The notes below the pieces were generated by a model that had not been told where the DNA came from, did not search any database, and was given only the letters and a program-made list of their open reading frames with translations. A stretch of DNA of 64,000 nucleotides from Paenibacillus alba (GTDB taxonomy: Bacteria; Bacillota; Bacilli; Paenibacillales; NBRC-103111), in assembly GCF_013204855.1 (NCBI RefSeq), contig NZ_JABMKZ010000034.1:24897-88896 (forward strand), in the 5' to 3' direction. Below, piece after piece: positions 53,528 to 62,491 of the stretch (positions are counted from its first letter, which is position 1; each line of letters begins with the position of its first letter). The position numbers and the translations under genes were made by a program.

Positions 53528-53580
53528 TTGACACGACACCAAATGGTGGCCTATTATTAAATAGACACTAAATGGTGTCG
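53528..53580 (+). promoter_or_regulatory. arsR-type promoter with tandem operators
   Basis: TTGACA (53528-53533) and TATTAT (53552-53557) are 18 bp apart. GACACCAAATGGTGG (53535-53549) fills the spacer, and GACACTAAATGGTGTCG (53564-53580) lies at the predicted start point. Both contain the inverted pair CAC-TGGTG, so two repressor sites bracket the -10. Confidence 0.8.
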
Positions 53581-53690
53581 TATTAGGAATTCTCGCCTCG
53601 TGGGCGCTCCGTCCGGAAAGAGCCGCATACTTTAAGCAGGTGGTGAAATTAACGGATGTCCCTTGGTAATAATACGTAGGAGAGGGTGTT

Positions 53691-54026
53691 GTGAGCGAAA
53701 ACGAAAACAACCAGTTGCGGGATGTGTTTGATGCAGTTGCAGATCCAACTAGGCGCCAACTGATTCGTATATTAGCAGAGGCAGCGGAGCTACCGCTTCA
53801 TGAGTTAACGGCACAGTTTCAAATGGGCCGTACCGCTGTATCCAAGCATTTGACAATTCTTAAAGAAGCTGGACTGATACTTGACCGAAAAGTCGGCAGA
53901 GAAACGCGATTTAGGCTAAACGCTGCTCCACTTAGAGAAATTCAAGATTGGGCGGCTTTCTACAGCAAGTTCTGGACTACGAATATGTTGCGCTTGAACC
54001 AACTATTAGAGGAGGAAGAAGAATGA
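53691..54026 (+). CDS. ArsR family transcriptional regulator
   Basis: The 111-residue winged-helix protein has DAVADPTRRQLIRILAEA, FQMGRTAVSKHLTILKEAGL and DRKVGRETRFRLNAAPL. It belongs to the non-metal subgroup that is usually cotranscribed with an SRPBCC protein, and no cysteine metal site is seen. The start is GTG 53691 with AGGAGAGG upstream. Its last codons overlap the next gene start (ATGA). It probably represses its own promoter through the twin operators upstream. Confidence 0.9.
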   Translation: MSENENNQLRDVFDAVADPTRRQLIRILAEAAELPLHELTAQFQMGRTAVSKHLTILKEAGLILDRKVGRETRFRLNAAPLREIQDWAAFYSKFWTTNMLRLNQLLEEEEE

Positions 54027-54418
54027 GTTTAACATTATCCTTGGATTTTCAGTACACGACATCCATCGAAAAGCTTTGGTCCGCATTAACCGATTCAAGC
54101 AAGCTTGCCAAGTGGGTTATGGAAAATGATTTTAAACCCGTCGTAGGACACCGTTTTCAGTTTCGCACTCAACCGACCGAATGGTGGAATGGTATAATTG
54201 ACGGCGAAGTGCTTATCGTGGACCCGCCAAATGAGTTGTCCTATACGATGGTCAGCGGCGATAAGCTAACGGCCACTTGGACTTTGCAGGATTTAGGCGA
54301 TGGAAAGGTTAACCTTCATCTCGAACAAACCGGATTCTCAAATACGCAAGGACTTGAAGGCGCTAGGTATGGCGTGAGTAAATGGTGCAGCGAGCTTGAA
54401 AAGTTGTTGGAACAATAA
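54023..54418 (+). CDS. SRPBCC (AHSA1-like) domain protein
   Basis: The 131-residue protein has the START/Bet v1-like fold of the AHSA1 group: YTTSIEKLWSALTDSSKLAKW, NDFKPVVGHRFQFRT, and a C-terminal helix GWxxxL-like segment (GVSKWCSELEKLLEQ). It is translationally coupled to the ArsR-type gene. In such pairs the SRPBCC protein is thought to bind a hydrophobic ligand, but the ligand is unknown. GGAGGAAG lies before the ATG. Confidence 0.88.
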   Translation: MSLTLSLDFQYTTSIEKLWSALTDSSKLAKWVMENDFKPVVGHRFQFRTQPTEWWNGIIDGEVLIVDPPNELSYTMVSGDKLTATWTLQDLGDGKVNLHLEQTGFSNTQGLEGARYGVSKWCSELEKLLEQ

Positions 54419-54451
54419 TTGTTTTCCCAAATGTTAAATGACTCGAATTAT

Positions 54452-54486
54452 ATAAACCGGCTGCATGTAGTTTGCAGCCGGTTTAT
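54452..54486 (+). terminator. Hairpin terminator after SRPBCC gene
   Basis: A perfect 14 bp stem (ATAAACCGGCTGCA and complement) with a seven-base loop lies after the stop. The T-run is weak (TTTATGTCTT). Confidence 0.7.
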
Positions 54487-54599
54487 GTCTTGTCGTTTCG
54501 GGAACAGCTGAAAGTTGGGGATGCCGACTTTATATGAACGATGAATGGTACAATGTGAATATAAAAGTTGAAATTAACATAATCGGAAGGATGTTAAGC

Positions 54600-56855
54600 A
54601 TGAGCGAATCGAATCAGGAGTATATCGTGATCTCGGGTGCGAGGGAAAACAATCTTAAGAACGTATCCTTGCGCATTCCCAAGCGGAAGATCACGATCTT
54701 CACCGGGGTATCCGGGTCCGGCAAGTCATCGATCGTCTTCGATACGATTGCCGCAGAATCCACGCGATTGCTGAATGAGAATTTCAGCTTATTCGTGCGC
54801 AATTTCCTGCCACGTTATCCGCAGCCGGATACGGATGCTATCGAGAACCTGAGCATGGCTGTGATTGTAGATCAGAAGCGGCTGGGCGGTGGTTCCCATT
54901 CCACGATGGGCACGATTACCGATATTTCTCCCATACTCCGGCTTCTCTTCTCCCGAGTGGGCCAGCCCTATGTTGGACAAGCGAACATGTTCTCGTTCAA
55001 CGATCCGCAAGGCATGTGTCCCGAGTGCAACGGGATCGGTCGCAGACTGTCCGTCGACATGAGCAAGGCGGTGGATACTTCAATGTCGTTGAATGAAGGG
55101 GCAATCATGCTGCCGGGCTATACGGTGAACAGCATGGATTGGTCGATGCTCGTGCAATCGGGGTTCTTCGATCCTGACAAGAAACTGAATGAGTATTCAG
55201 ATGATGAGCTGGAGCAGCTGCTGTACGGCAAGGCGAGGAAAGTAGAGATGCAGTTCGCTGGTAAAGCAGTAAATATAACCGTAGAAGGCATCATCGAGAA
55301 GTTCACCAACAAGTACATCAAGCAGGACGTGAAAACCAAGTCCGAGCGTACGCAACAAGCTGTTGCGCCTTACATCTGCGAGGGTCCCTGCTCCAGTTGC
55401 CGCGGCGCGCGACTCAGTCAGGCTGCGCTGGGCTGCAGGATCAATGGACTTAACATTGCGGAGCTATCTTCTATGGAGGTCGGGCAGCTCATCCGCGTCA
55501 TTCGGGAGATTGACGACGCGATCGCCGCGCCGGTCGTCAAGTCCCTCACGGAGCGGCTGCAGCATCTGGTGGATATCGGACTTGATTACTTGACGCTGGA
55601 TCGTGAGACGGATACCTTATCCGGTGGTGAGTCGCAGCGCGTCAAGATGGTGAAACACCTGAGCGGCAGTCTGGTCGATGTCACTTACATCTTTGACGAG
55701 CCCAGCGTTGGCTTGCACCCCCGTGATGTACACCGGTTAAATGGATTGCTTCAGAAGCTGCGCGACAAGGGCAATACCGTGATTGTCGTCGAGCATGATC
55801 CCGATGTGATCAAGTTGGCAGATCATATCGTCGACGTCGGGCCTCACGCCGGCAGCCGCGGCGGTACCATCGTGTATGAAGGAAGCTTCGAAGGCCTGCT
55901 GGAGGCAGGTACACTGACAGGCACTTATATGAAGCGGCCGCTCCGGCTGAAGCACGATTGCAGGCAGCCATCCGGCAAGCTGTCCATCAAGGATGCCAAA
56001 CTGCATAATCTTCAGAACGTGAGTGTAGATATTCCAACCGCAGTGCTGACCGTAGTTACGGGTGTCGCTGGCTCGGGCAAGAGTACGCTGATTAACGAAA
56101 TATTCCTCAGCCAGCATTCGGATGCGATCGTCATCGACCAATCCGCGGTAGGAGTGTCAACACGCTCGAATCCCGCAACCTACACGGGTATTATGGATGA
56201 AGTGCGCAAGGCATTTGCTTCTGCGAACAAGGTCAATCAGGGCTTGTTCAGCTTCAACTCCAAGGGGGCATGCGAGAACTGCCAAGGGCTGGGTGTTGTG
56301 TATACAGACCTTGCATTCCTCGACAGTGTGAAGCTGCCATGCGAAGTATGCGGAGGTAAACGGTTTAAGGAAGAGGTACTCGCCTACAAGCTGAACGGCA
56401 AGTCAATAGCAGAAGTGTTAGAGATGACTGTGGAGCAGGCATTGAATTTTTTTGAGCTAAAAGAGGTTGTGCGCAAGCTCCAGGCGATGAGTGATGTGGG
56501 GTTGAACTATATTACACTTGGCCAACCGCTTAGCACGCTCTCTGGCGGGGAATGCCAGCGCATTAAGCTGGCAAGCGAGCTGCATAAGAAAGGCAGCATC
56601 TACGTGATGGACGAGCCGACGACCGGCCTGCACATGTCCGATATCGGTCACCTTCTGGAGATCATGAACCGACTCGTGGATGCCGGCAATACAGTGATTA
56701 TCATTGAGCATAACCTCGAAGTAATCAGCCAAGCGGATTGGATCATCGATATGGGACCAGATGGAGGCAGCAAGGGCGGCCAAGTAGTGTTCGAGGGCAC
56801 ACCTCAGCAGATCATCCAAGCGGAACAGTCGATTACGGGAAGATACTTGATATAA
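54600..56855 (+). CDS. UvrA-like ABC protein (short, UvrA2 class)
   Basis: This is a soluble double-ABC protein with both Walker A sites (GVSGSGKSS, GVAGSGKST), signatures (LSGGESQRVKM, LSGGECQRIKLASE), Walker B sites (IFDEPSVGLHPRD, VMDEPTTGLH) and zinc-finger cysteines (CPECNGIGR, CENCQGLG with CEVCGG). Its 751 residues are about 190 fewer than housekeeping UvrA, as in the class that lacks the UvrB-interaction region and is often linked to resistance to DNA-binding drugs. ATG 54600 has GGAAGG upstream; ATG 54591 and 54534 are alternatives. It stands between a fosfomycin-resistance region and a YdeI-like gene. Confidence 0.92.
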   Translation: MSESNQEYIVISGARENNLKNVSLRIPKRKITIFTGVSGSGKSSIVFDTIAAESTRLLNENFSLFVRNFLPRYPQPDTDAIENLSMAVIVDQKRLGGGSHSTMGTITDISPILRLLFSRVGQPYVGQANMFSFNDPQGMCPECNGIGRRLSVDMSKAVDTSMSLNEGAIMLPGYTVNSMDWSMLVQSGFFDPDKKLNEYSDDELEQLLYGKARKVEMQFAGKAVNITVEGIIEKFTNKYIKQDVKTKSERTQQAVAPYICEGPCSSCRGARLSQAALGCRINGLNIAELSSMEVGQLIRVIREIDDAIAAPVVKSLTERLQHLVDIGLDYLTLDRETDTLSGGESQRVKMVKHLSGSLVDVTYIFDEPSVGLHPRDVHRLNGLLQKLRDKGNTVIVVEHDPDVIKLADHIVDVGPHAGSRGGTIVYEGSFEGLLEAGTLTGTYMKRPLRLKHDCRQPSGKLSIKDAKLHNLQNVSVDIPTAVLTVVTGVAGSGKSTLINEIFLSQHSDAIVIDQSAVGVSTRSNPATYTGIMDEVRKAFASANKVNQGLFSFNSKGACENCQGLGVVYTDLAFLDSVKLPCEVCGGKRFKEEVLAYKLNGKSIAEVLEMTVEQALNFFELKEVVRKLQAMSDVGLNYITLGQPLSTLSGGECQRIKLASELHKKGSIYVMDEPTTGLHMSDIGHLLEIMNRLVDAGNTVIIIEHNLEVISQADWIIDMGPDGGSKGGQVVFEGTPQQIIQAEQSITGRYLI

Positions 56856-56890
56856 TTATATGAAATCAGTGATAAGAAGAGGGGGGTTCC

Positions 56891-57487
56891 ATGATGACTA
56901 ATAGTAAATTAAATCCTAAAGTTGATGGATTTTTAAATAAGGCTAAAAACTGGAAGGAAGAGTATGAGAAGTTGAGAAAAATCGTTCTTGACTGTGAGCT
57001 GACCGAAGATTTTAAGTGGATGCATCCTTGTTACACGTTTCAGAATAAAAACATTGTTTTAATCCATGGATTTAAAGAATACTGTGCGCTGCTGTTTCAC
57101 AAAGGTGCCTTGTTAAAGGATACTCATGGTATCCTAATCCAACAAACGGAGAACGTACAGGCGGCACGCCAGATTCGGTTCACGGATGTTCGAGAAATAG
57201 ATGCAATGGAGACGATCTTGAAAGACTATATTCATGAAGCCATTGAAGTGGAAAAAGCCGGCTTGGAAGTGAATTTTAAAAAGAATACAGAATTCATAAT
57301 TGCCGAAGAATTTCAAAATAAATTGGATGAAATCCCTGCCTTGAAAACTGCTTTTGAAGCATTGACACCCGGACGGCAAAGAGCGTACCTTCTTCATTTT
57401 TCTGAACCCAAACAATCCAAAACGCGAGAGTCGAGGGTTGAAAAATACATGCAGCAAATTCTGAGTGGGAAGGGATTAAATGATTAG
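56891..57487 (+). CDS. YdeI/OmdA family protein with DUF1801 domain
   Basis: The 198-residue protein has an N-terminal DUF1801-like part (FLNKAKNWKEEYEKLRKIVL, then FKWMHPCYTFQNKNIVLIHG) and the C-terminal helical segment with the family pattern KNTEFIIAEEF and LTPGRQRAYLLHFSEPKQSK. Relatives include the bacteriocin-protection protein YdeI, but the mechanism is unknown. AGAGGGGGG lies upstream of ATG 56891. It follows the UvrA-like gene by 35 bases and may be cotranscribed with it. Confidence 0.88.
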   Translation: MMTNSKLNPKVDGFLNKAKNWKEEYEKLRKIVLDCELTEDFKWMHPCYTFQNKNIVLIHGFKEYCALLFHKGALLKDTHGILIQQTENVQAARQIRFTDVREIDAMETILKDYIHEAIEVEKAGLEVNFKKNTEFIIAEEFQNKLDEIPALKTAFEALTPGRQRAYLLHFSEPKQSKTRESRVEKYMQQILSGKGLND

Positions 57488-57533
57488 GGGTGGATGTAAA
57501 TCTAAGCAAGCCAAACCCATATATAAGTTGAAA

Positions 57534-57560
57534 TGCTCGCCACCCTGGCGGGTATTTTTT
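57534..57560 (+). terminator. Rho-independent terminator
   Basis: CTCGCC-ACCCT-GGCGGG with a T-G pair, followed by TA and six T, ends the UvrA-like/YdeI unit. Confidence 0.75.
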
Positions 57561-57581
57561 ATATTCAAAAGGTAGGGAAAT

Positions 57582-57612
57582 AAAAAACCGTGGTCGATTT
57601 ATCGAGCACGGT
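57582..57612 (-). terminator. Rho-independent terminator of the TerD gene
   Basis: ACCGTG/CACGGT and TCGAT/ATCGA form a near-perfect stem with a tight loop. The six A on its left give a T-run on the minus strand just past the stop codon. Confidence 0.8.
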
Positions 57613-57624
57613 AAAGCAATATCA

Positions 57625-58788
57625 TCAGATAAAGGAGTCAAAATCATCATCTTTAAATTCTATTGGTCCAACATCCATTTGGAATGATCCGTCAGGATAG
57701 AGAAGCGGACTTTCTTCCATGTGATCGTTAGAATATTTCTCGACATGGCTGACTTTCATTTGCAAAGTATCCGTAAAATCGATATGGGCAATTGCTACCC
57801 AATAGGCAAAATCGTTTTTCTCATGGAGCGGAGTAGCTACGGCCTGACCCAAGTGATTGTCAACAACAGCGCGTACATTCATTGATTTAAAGCTCCCGGT
57901 TCCGTTGCTTAGCGCGCTATATGCTGCAAAAAGCACATAGTTCAGTTCTTCCGGACGGTGAATCACTATCGTCTCTTTTCCGTTTCCCTTTGCATCGCCA
58001 TCTAACTGGATATAAGGCATTTTACTGGCTGAGCCGAGTTCATTGTAATAGACTTTTCCTTCAACAGAATTCTTTGTTATATAGAAGCAATATAAATCGA
58101 GATCATTTTCAGTCTGCCATTCCAAGGTTGCCGTTACTTTCGTTGACTTTTGAATGCTGATGCTTTCCTTTTTCTTCAATTCCACGTTAAATTGTTTAAT
58201 GGGTTCCTGCACGGCTGCGGCTGCGACTTCTTGCGTAACTTCTTCTGATACATGAAGTCCGAAGTTTCTGACTAGAGCCGTTAATCCTCCGATGAAGCCG
58301 CTTCCAACCGCATTAAACTTCCATTCGCCGTTATGCAAGTAAATCTCTCCAACTACGATTGCTGTTTCATTCGTAAAATCTTGCCCGAAATGAAAGCGGG
58401 CGATTTCATTCCCGTCCTGCGGGTTATATAGTTTGCACACGGAATCCCTAACTTTGGCGAATGATTGACCGTTGTTTTCACCGTCGTGAATCGTTAACGT
58501 GATAGCAACTTTGGCTACATCCTTAGGCACGACGGAATGAACCATTTGAATTGTTTCACGGTAGCCAGAAACGTTCTCGGAATGGATGACAGACTCATTT
58601 CTACTAATCGGTTGATTATAAAAGACCATATCTTCGTCTCTCGTACATACACCATTTGCGTCCAAAAGGAAAGCGGAAGCGTTAATATCGATAGCGGGAT
58701 CGTCACTTTGCCAATCCAATCCTATTGCTATTCCCGGAAGATTGCGTCCCTTTGTCACATCAATTTTCTGCCCTTTGGTAATGATCAA
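57625..58788 (-). CDS. TerD domain protein with C-terminal TerA-like domain
   Basis: The N-terminal 190 residues are a TerD domain: ITKGQKIDVTKG, IAIGLDWQSDDPAIDINASA, acidic calcium-binding positions around DEDMVFYNQP, and FGQDFTNETAIVVGEIYLHNGEWKF. After a linker, the second half carries a TerA-like module (KVTATLEWQTENDLDLYCFY). Such fusions belong to tellurite/phage/stress-associated ter systems. No other ter gene is in view. TTG 58788 has GAGGTGA five bases upstream; GTG 58797 overlaps that site. It is divergent from the S-layer gene. Confidence 0.86.
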   Translation of the reverse strand: MIITKGQKIDVTKGRNLPGIAIGLDWQSDDPAIDINASAFLLDANGVCTRDEDMVFYNQPISRNESVIHSENVSGYRETIQMVHSVVPKDVAKVAITLTIHDGENNGQSFAKVRDSVCKLYNPQDGNEIARFHFGQDFTNETAIVVGEIYLHNGEWKFNAVGSGFIGGLTALVRNFGLHVSEEVTQEVAAAAVQEPIKQFNVELKKKESISIQKSTKVTATLEWQTENDLDLYCFYITKNSVEGKVYYNELGSASKMPYIQLDGDAKGNGKETIVIHRPEELNYVLFAAYSALSNGTGSFKSMNVRAVVDNHLGQAVATPLHEKNDFAYWVAIAHIDFTDTLQMKVSHVEKYSNDHMEESPLLYPDGSFQMDVGPIEFKDDDFDSFI

Positions 58789-58967
58789 GAAGATCACCTC
58801 TATTCTGAAATATAACCATCACATTCCATGTTATACCATATTTACAAGATTGCATAGTTTTGAGCCGTGGAGCGAGAGGATGATCAACGATCTCCGCCAG
58901 CAGCTTTGTGGAAATCGTACATGACAATTTCTATAGATTGTCCATGTTCGTCAAAATCGTTCTCATC

Positions 58968-58998
58968 TATAATCTAGTGAGAATGATTATCATTATTG
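58968..58998 (+). promoter_or_regulatory. TATAAT -10 and Fur box upstream of the S-layer gene
   Basis: TATAAT lies at 58968-58973. Immediately after it, TGAGAATGATTATCA (58978-58992) matches 13 of the 14 fixed bases of the 7-1-7 Fur motif (TGATAAT-N-ATTATCA). A second, weaker 7-1-7 unit overlaps it at 58984-58998. The box covers the predicted start point, so iron-bound Fur would block transcription. No strong -35 is visible. Confidence 0.75.
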
Positions 58999-59049
58999 AT
59001 ATAGGATATCCATATCGTTCACTTATTTTAGAGGGGGAAATAGAAAAAA

Positions 59050-62000
59050 ATGAAGAAAAGTTTACACGTCATGACATCCGCAGCATTGGTATGTTTCATG
59101 TTCGCTTCCGTCGGCTGGGCGGCCGCGGAAACACCATCCTTAGCGGCGAAAGTTAGAACATCGGCGGATTTCAAAGATCTCGCGACAGCGGATGCGGCTC
59201 TCAAGGCTCGAATCGATGCGCTGCTCGCCAAAGGGTATATCGACGGAAAGGGGGAGAACTTCGATCTTACGGGACAGATGAACCGTGCCGAAGCTGCCAA
59301 GCTTGCCGCTAAAGTGTTCCAATTCAAGCTCGACGACAAAGCTTCTTCCAGCTTCTCGGATGTCGATTCCGCTGACGCGTCGATCGGCTGGTCCATTCCT
59401 TTTATCGAAGCGGCGAAAGCTCAAGGGATCATCGAGGGCATGGCCGAATCGACATTTGCCCCTAGAGAGGGTGTAACCCTTGGTCAACTGGCGGCATTGC
59501 TGGTCAGGGGTTTGGGCAAATCGTCTGAGGTTCAGTCAACGGAGCCGTGGTATAACGGGTATTTGGCTGCCGCCAAGGCGCATGGAGTGGATTTAGGGAC
59601 GGACGGGGCTAAAGCTGCGTCCCGCGCCGATCTGGTAAGCGGCTTCTATCAAGTGGATCAAGTGATCGCTGACGCGGGCAAACCCGCAAAGGTGTCCGTT
59701 AAGGAAGCGAAACAAACCGGCGTAAAAAAAGTAGTCGTGACGCTGGATCGCGACGTAGATACTTCAAAGGTTACGATAGATTTGACCAAAGACGCAGTCC
59801 CGATTGCCGCCTCCGTCAAGTGGTCGAATGACAAGAGGTCGGCGGTGTTGACTTTGACCGACACGAACATCACCGAAGGGGAATATACCGTAACTTTAGG
59901 CGGACTGGAAGCCTCATTGATCGAGAAGTCCACCACTGCGTTTACCGGGCAGTCTGAGAAGCTTGTCAAACTAGAGTTTGTGAATACCGGCGATATCATT
60001 GCCAAAGCACAGAAGGTCAAGATTGAATTCAAACCGGCCAACCAGTTTGGCGAAACCGCGTCATTCGCCGCAGGTCGGTACACGGTGCATGCCACAACAG
60101 CGGAAACGGCGTCTTTGTCCAAATTGGACGATGGGAAGCTGTACGTGAATCTGAATTCTGCAGGGACCGGCATGATTTCGAATTTGAGCCAAGTGACCGT
60201 ACAAATCAATGATAACGACCAGCATCTCTCGGCAGTCAAGACTTTCACCGTCGGAGGTGAGCCCTATGTCGCCAAGGTGGAATTGGGGCAGGTTACTTAT
60301 AAAAACGGGAAGACAGCTCTAACGAACAGTGGGGAGAAGGCGGTGATCCCGCTCATACAATACGACCAATATGGTGGGCTAATAACCAAGGAATCCACTG
60401 TTCTTTTCAAACCGCAGGCCTATCTATCGCCAAATGAACAGAACATTGATCTGCAGTTTGCGGATGACAATAATGACGGTGAGGATGACGTAGTGGTTAC
60501 GACCACCGCGAAGATTGACCACACGGCGGAGTATACGTTAACGGTAGCTGAGGGAGCTTCGACTGCCACGGCCAAGGTGAACCTGAAAGCCGGTGCTGTA
60601 GCCAAGAAGGTCGAACTGGTCCAGCCAATCGATACATGGGCTAATGGCGACAACAACAAATATATTGGGATCGTGGCCTACGATTCGGAGGGCAGCAAGC
60701 TGTCGACCGACGATATCGTTCAGAATGCGAAGGACGGCAGGTTCACCATCACCACCTCAAGTAATCTGTATACCGGGGCATCCACAGATATTCCAGCCGT
60801 CATGCTAGACAGTAAAGGCCAGATTGTTAAGGAGGGCCCTAATAAAGGGAAACTCTACATTCGTAAATTGGAAGGTAAAGGAACGGCACGCGTATTCGTG
60901 GGACTCTTTGGCATCGGAGTGAACAGTCAAGCCGAACTGACTATCCCCGTGGTATCGACTAGGTACCCGGCAGGATTTAAGGTGATTACGGATGTCGCTG
61001 CCAAGGCGCTGGACTATGCAACGGTGGGCGGCAAGATCCAAATTGTCGACCAGTACGGGGATAAAATCGGTGTATTGCCAACCAACAGCGCGGGAAAAGT
61101 GATCGATCAAGTGGAGAACGGCCGCAGCGTAACCTATGACGTCTACGCGACTGTAACTCCATCCGTGGGATATGTTGGGACGTATTCCGGCGACCTGACG
61201 CTTACGCCAGGCTCGCGCAATTTGACAATGGCCCAGATTAGCGACAAGGAGTTTAAAATGACTCCAGGCGGGTCGACCCCAGGCGCTGCACTGACTGTCA
61301 AATTCTCTATCCGTAAACGCGACTTCACCGGCGGAGTGGTGGGGGAGGTACTGAATGATTCTTTTGAGTCCGTCACCAAAAAATTCACGGTAATCGATCC
61401 GACAAACGTCAAATTGACATACAGTCTTACCGGCGCAAGAGACATCTACAGCACGCTTGACGACAGCATGTCCATAAGCACTCCGGCTGCTCTTTCATTC
61501 TCATCAGTGAACAAATTGGCCGCCGAGCTTACGCTCTCCGCCAAAGATGAAAGCGCTGAAGAGGTTAAAGTACCGGATACAATCATCACGGTAACGTCGA
61601 ATGCTTATGATGTGGCTCGTGGAGGGGTATCGTCAGGAAAAGGATACGTGTTGGGCAACAAGGCGGGCAAAGCGAAGGTGACGGCTTCCTATCGGAATGC
61701 AAAAGGCGAAATCCAAATCTTGTCTACTGCCATAACGGTGAAAAGCGATCCCATTAACATTAAATCCATAGTCAGCAGCGCTGTGAAAACATTCGCGAGA
61801 TCCACAGTGTACAATGACGATGGCGTCACAGTGAAAACACAAGGTGCTGACGGGGCGCTGACTTGGATGCTGATGAGCGATTTAACACTAAAGGATCAAT
61901 ACGCAGGTGAGTATAAAAATGCCAATGTGGATCCTTTTCATAACATGGTGCCTGTGATTTACATGGTAAATGACGTTTCGGCGGGACTGACAGTTACTCT

Positions 62001-62136
62001 CACTGACAGCTCTGATGGGGTGCGCAGCAAGGTTAATGTCACGTTCGATCCAAGCGTGACCAAAGGATCTTTTACCCTGACGGCCGTTACCGTAAACGGA
62101 ATTCAGACAGCCACACGCGTGATGGTGAACAACTGA
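59050..62136 (+). CDS. S-layer homology (SLH) domain protein
   Basis: The signal peptide (to about residue 25) is followed by three SLH-like domains: FKDLATADAALKARIDALLA, FSDVDSADASIGWSIPFIEA with KAQGIIEGMAESTFAPREGV, and a weaker third with EPWYNGYLAAAKAHGV. These would anchor it to pyruvylated secondary cell-wall polymer. The remaining 800 residues are beta-rich Ig-like repeats with many Thr, Val and Asp, the first starting near KVSVKEAKQTGVKKVVVTLD. The size (1,028 residues) fits an S-layer or large surface protein. AGAGGGGG lies about ten bases upstream of the ATG, and a Fur box covers the promoter. Confidence 0.9.
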   Translation: MKKSLHVMTSAALVCFMFASVGWAAAETPSLAAKVRTSADFKDLATADAALKARIDALLAKGYIDGKGENFDLTGQMNRAEAAKLAAKVFQFKLDDKASSSFSDVDSADASIGWSIPFIEAAKAQGIIEGMAESTFAPREGVTLGQLAALLVRGLGKSSEVQSTEPWYNGYLAAAKAHGVDLGTDGAKAASRADLVSGFYQVDQVIADAGKPAKVSVKEAKQTGVKKVVVTLDRDVDTSKVTIDLTKDAVPIAASVKWSNDKRSAVLTLTDTNITEGEYTVTLGGLEASLIEKSTTAFTGQSEKLVKLEFVNTGDIIAKAQKVKIEFKPANQFGETASFAAGRYTVHATTAETASLSKLDDGKLYVNLNSAGTGMISNLSQVTVQINDNDQHLSAVKTFTVGGEPYVAKVELGQVTYKNGKTALTNSGEKAVIPLIQYDQYGGLITKESTVLFKPQAYLSPNEQNIDLQFADDNNDGEDDVVVTTTAKIDHTAEYTLTVAEGASTATAKVNLKAGAVAKKVELVQPIDTWANGDNNKYIGIVAYDSEGSKLSTDDIVQNAKDGRFTITTSSNLYTGASTDIPAVMLDSKGQIVKEGPNKGKLYIRKLEGKGTARVFVGLFGIGVNSQAELTIPVVSTRYPAGFKVITDVAAKALDYATVGGKIQIVDQYGDKIGVLPTNSAGKVIDQVENGRSVTYDVYATVTPSVGYVGTYSGDLTLTPGSRNLTMAQISDKEFKMTPGGSTPGAALTVKFSIRKRDFTGGVVGEVLNDSFESVTKKFTVIDPTNVKLTYSLTGARDIYSTLDDSMSISTPAALSFSSVNKLAAELTLSAKDESAEEVKVPDTIITVTSNAYDVARGGVSSGKGYVLGNKAGKAKVTASYRNAKGEIQILSTAITVKSDPINIKSIVSSAVKTFARSTVYNDDGVTVKTQGADGALTWMLMSDLTLKDQYAGEYKNANVDPFHNMVPVIYMVNDVSAGLTVTLTDSSDGVRSKVNVTFDPSVTKGSFTLTAVTVNGIQTATRVMVNN

Positions 62137-62149
62137 AGCTAGCAAGTGG

Positions 62150-62170
62150 AGCCGCCCCTTGGGGCGGTTT
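62150..62170 (+). terminator. Rho-independent terminator after S-layer gene
   Basis: CCGCCCC-TT-GGGGCGG has a tight loop and is followed by three T. The position after the stop codon supports it, although the T-run is short. Confidence 0.65.
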
Positions 62171-62242
62171 GCTGTTTGTTACTCGAGGAGCAACTAGGAT
62201 TAAAGGATTATTAGTCGATCCTTGACAAATGAATATACATGT

Positions 62243-62422
62243 TCACAAAATCCGTATTTTATACACATGTGTATGCGGGAGTTCTTGTGCAGCGGAATTT
62301 GAAACGCTTGTCCCTCTGACAACACGTTGCCCCGGAATAAGTATTTTCTCATCTTTTCGCTCTACATAAGCCTTAAATACCTCTAAAAAGAGATCCATCA
62401 TTGCTGATTCAAACGTTTTCAC
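62243..62422 (-). CDS. Possible small protein of 59 residues
   Basis: GTG 62422 is preceded by AAGGGGA at six bases, a good site. The encoded peptide (KTFESAMMDLFLEVFKAYVE at the start, charged middle) is not recognised and has no membrane segment. It ends near a perfect ATACACATGTGTAT palindrome that lies inside the frame. A Fur-like sequence (62438-62452) lies just upstream. The coding case rests on the ribosome site only. Confidence 0.35.
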   Translation of the reverse strand: MKTFESAMMDLFLEVFKAYVERKDEKILIPGQRVVRGTSVSNSAAQELPHTHVYKIRIL

Positions 62423-62491
62423 GAGCATTCCCCTTAATGATAATTATTAATGGCTCACAAATCAGATACCACAATTAGGATAATTCGAACC

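Noticed and set aside
62260..62275. ATACACATGTGTAT palindrome as an operator
   Set aside because: It lies near the 3' end of a possible small ORF and away from any promoter; a 14-base AT-rich palindrome can arise by chance.
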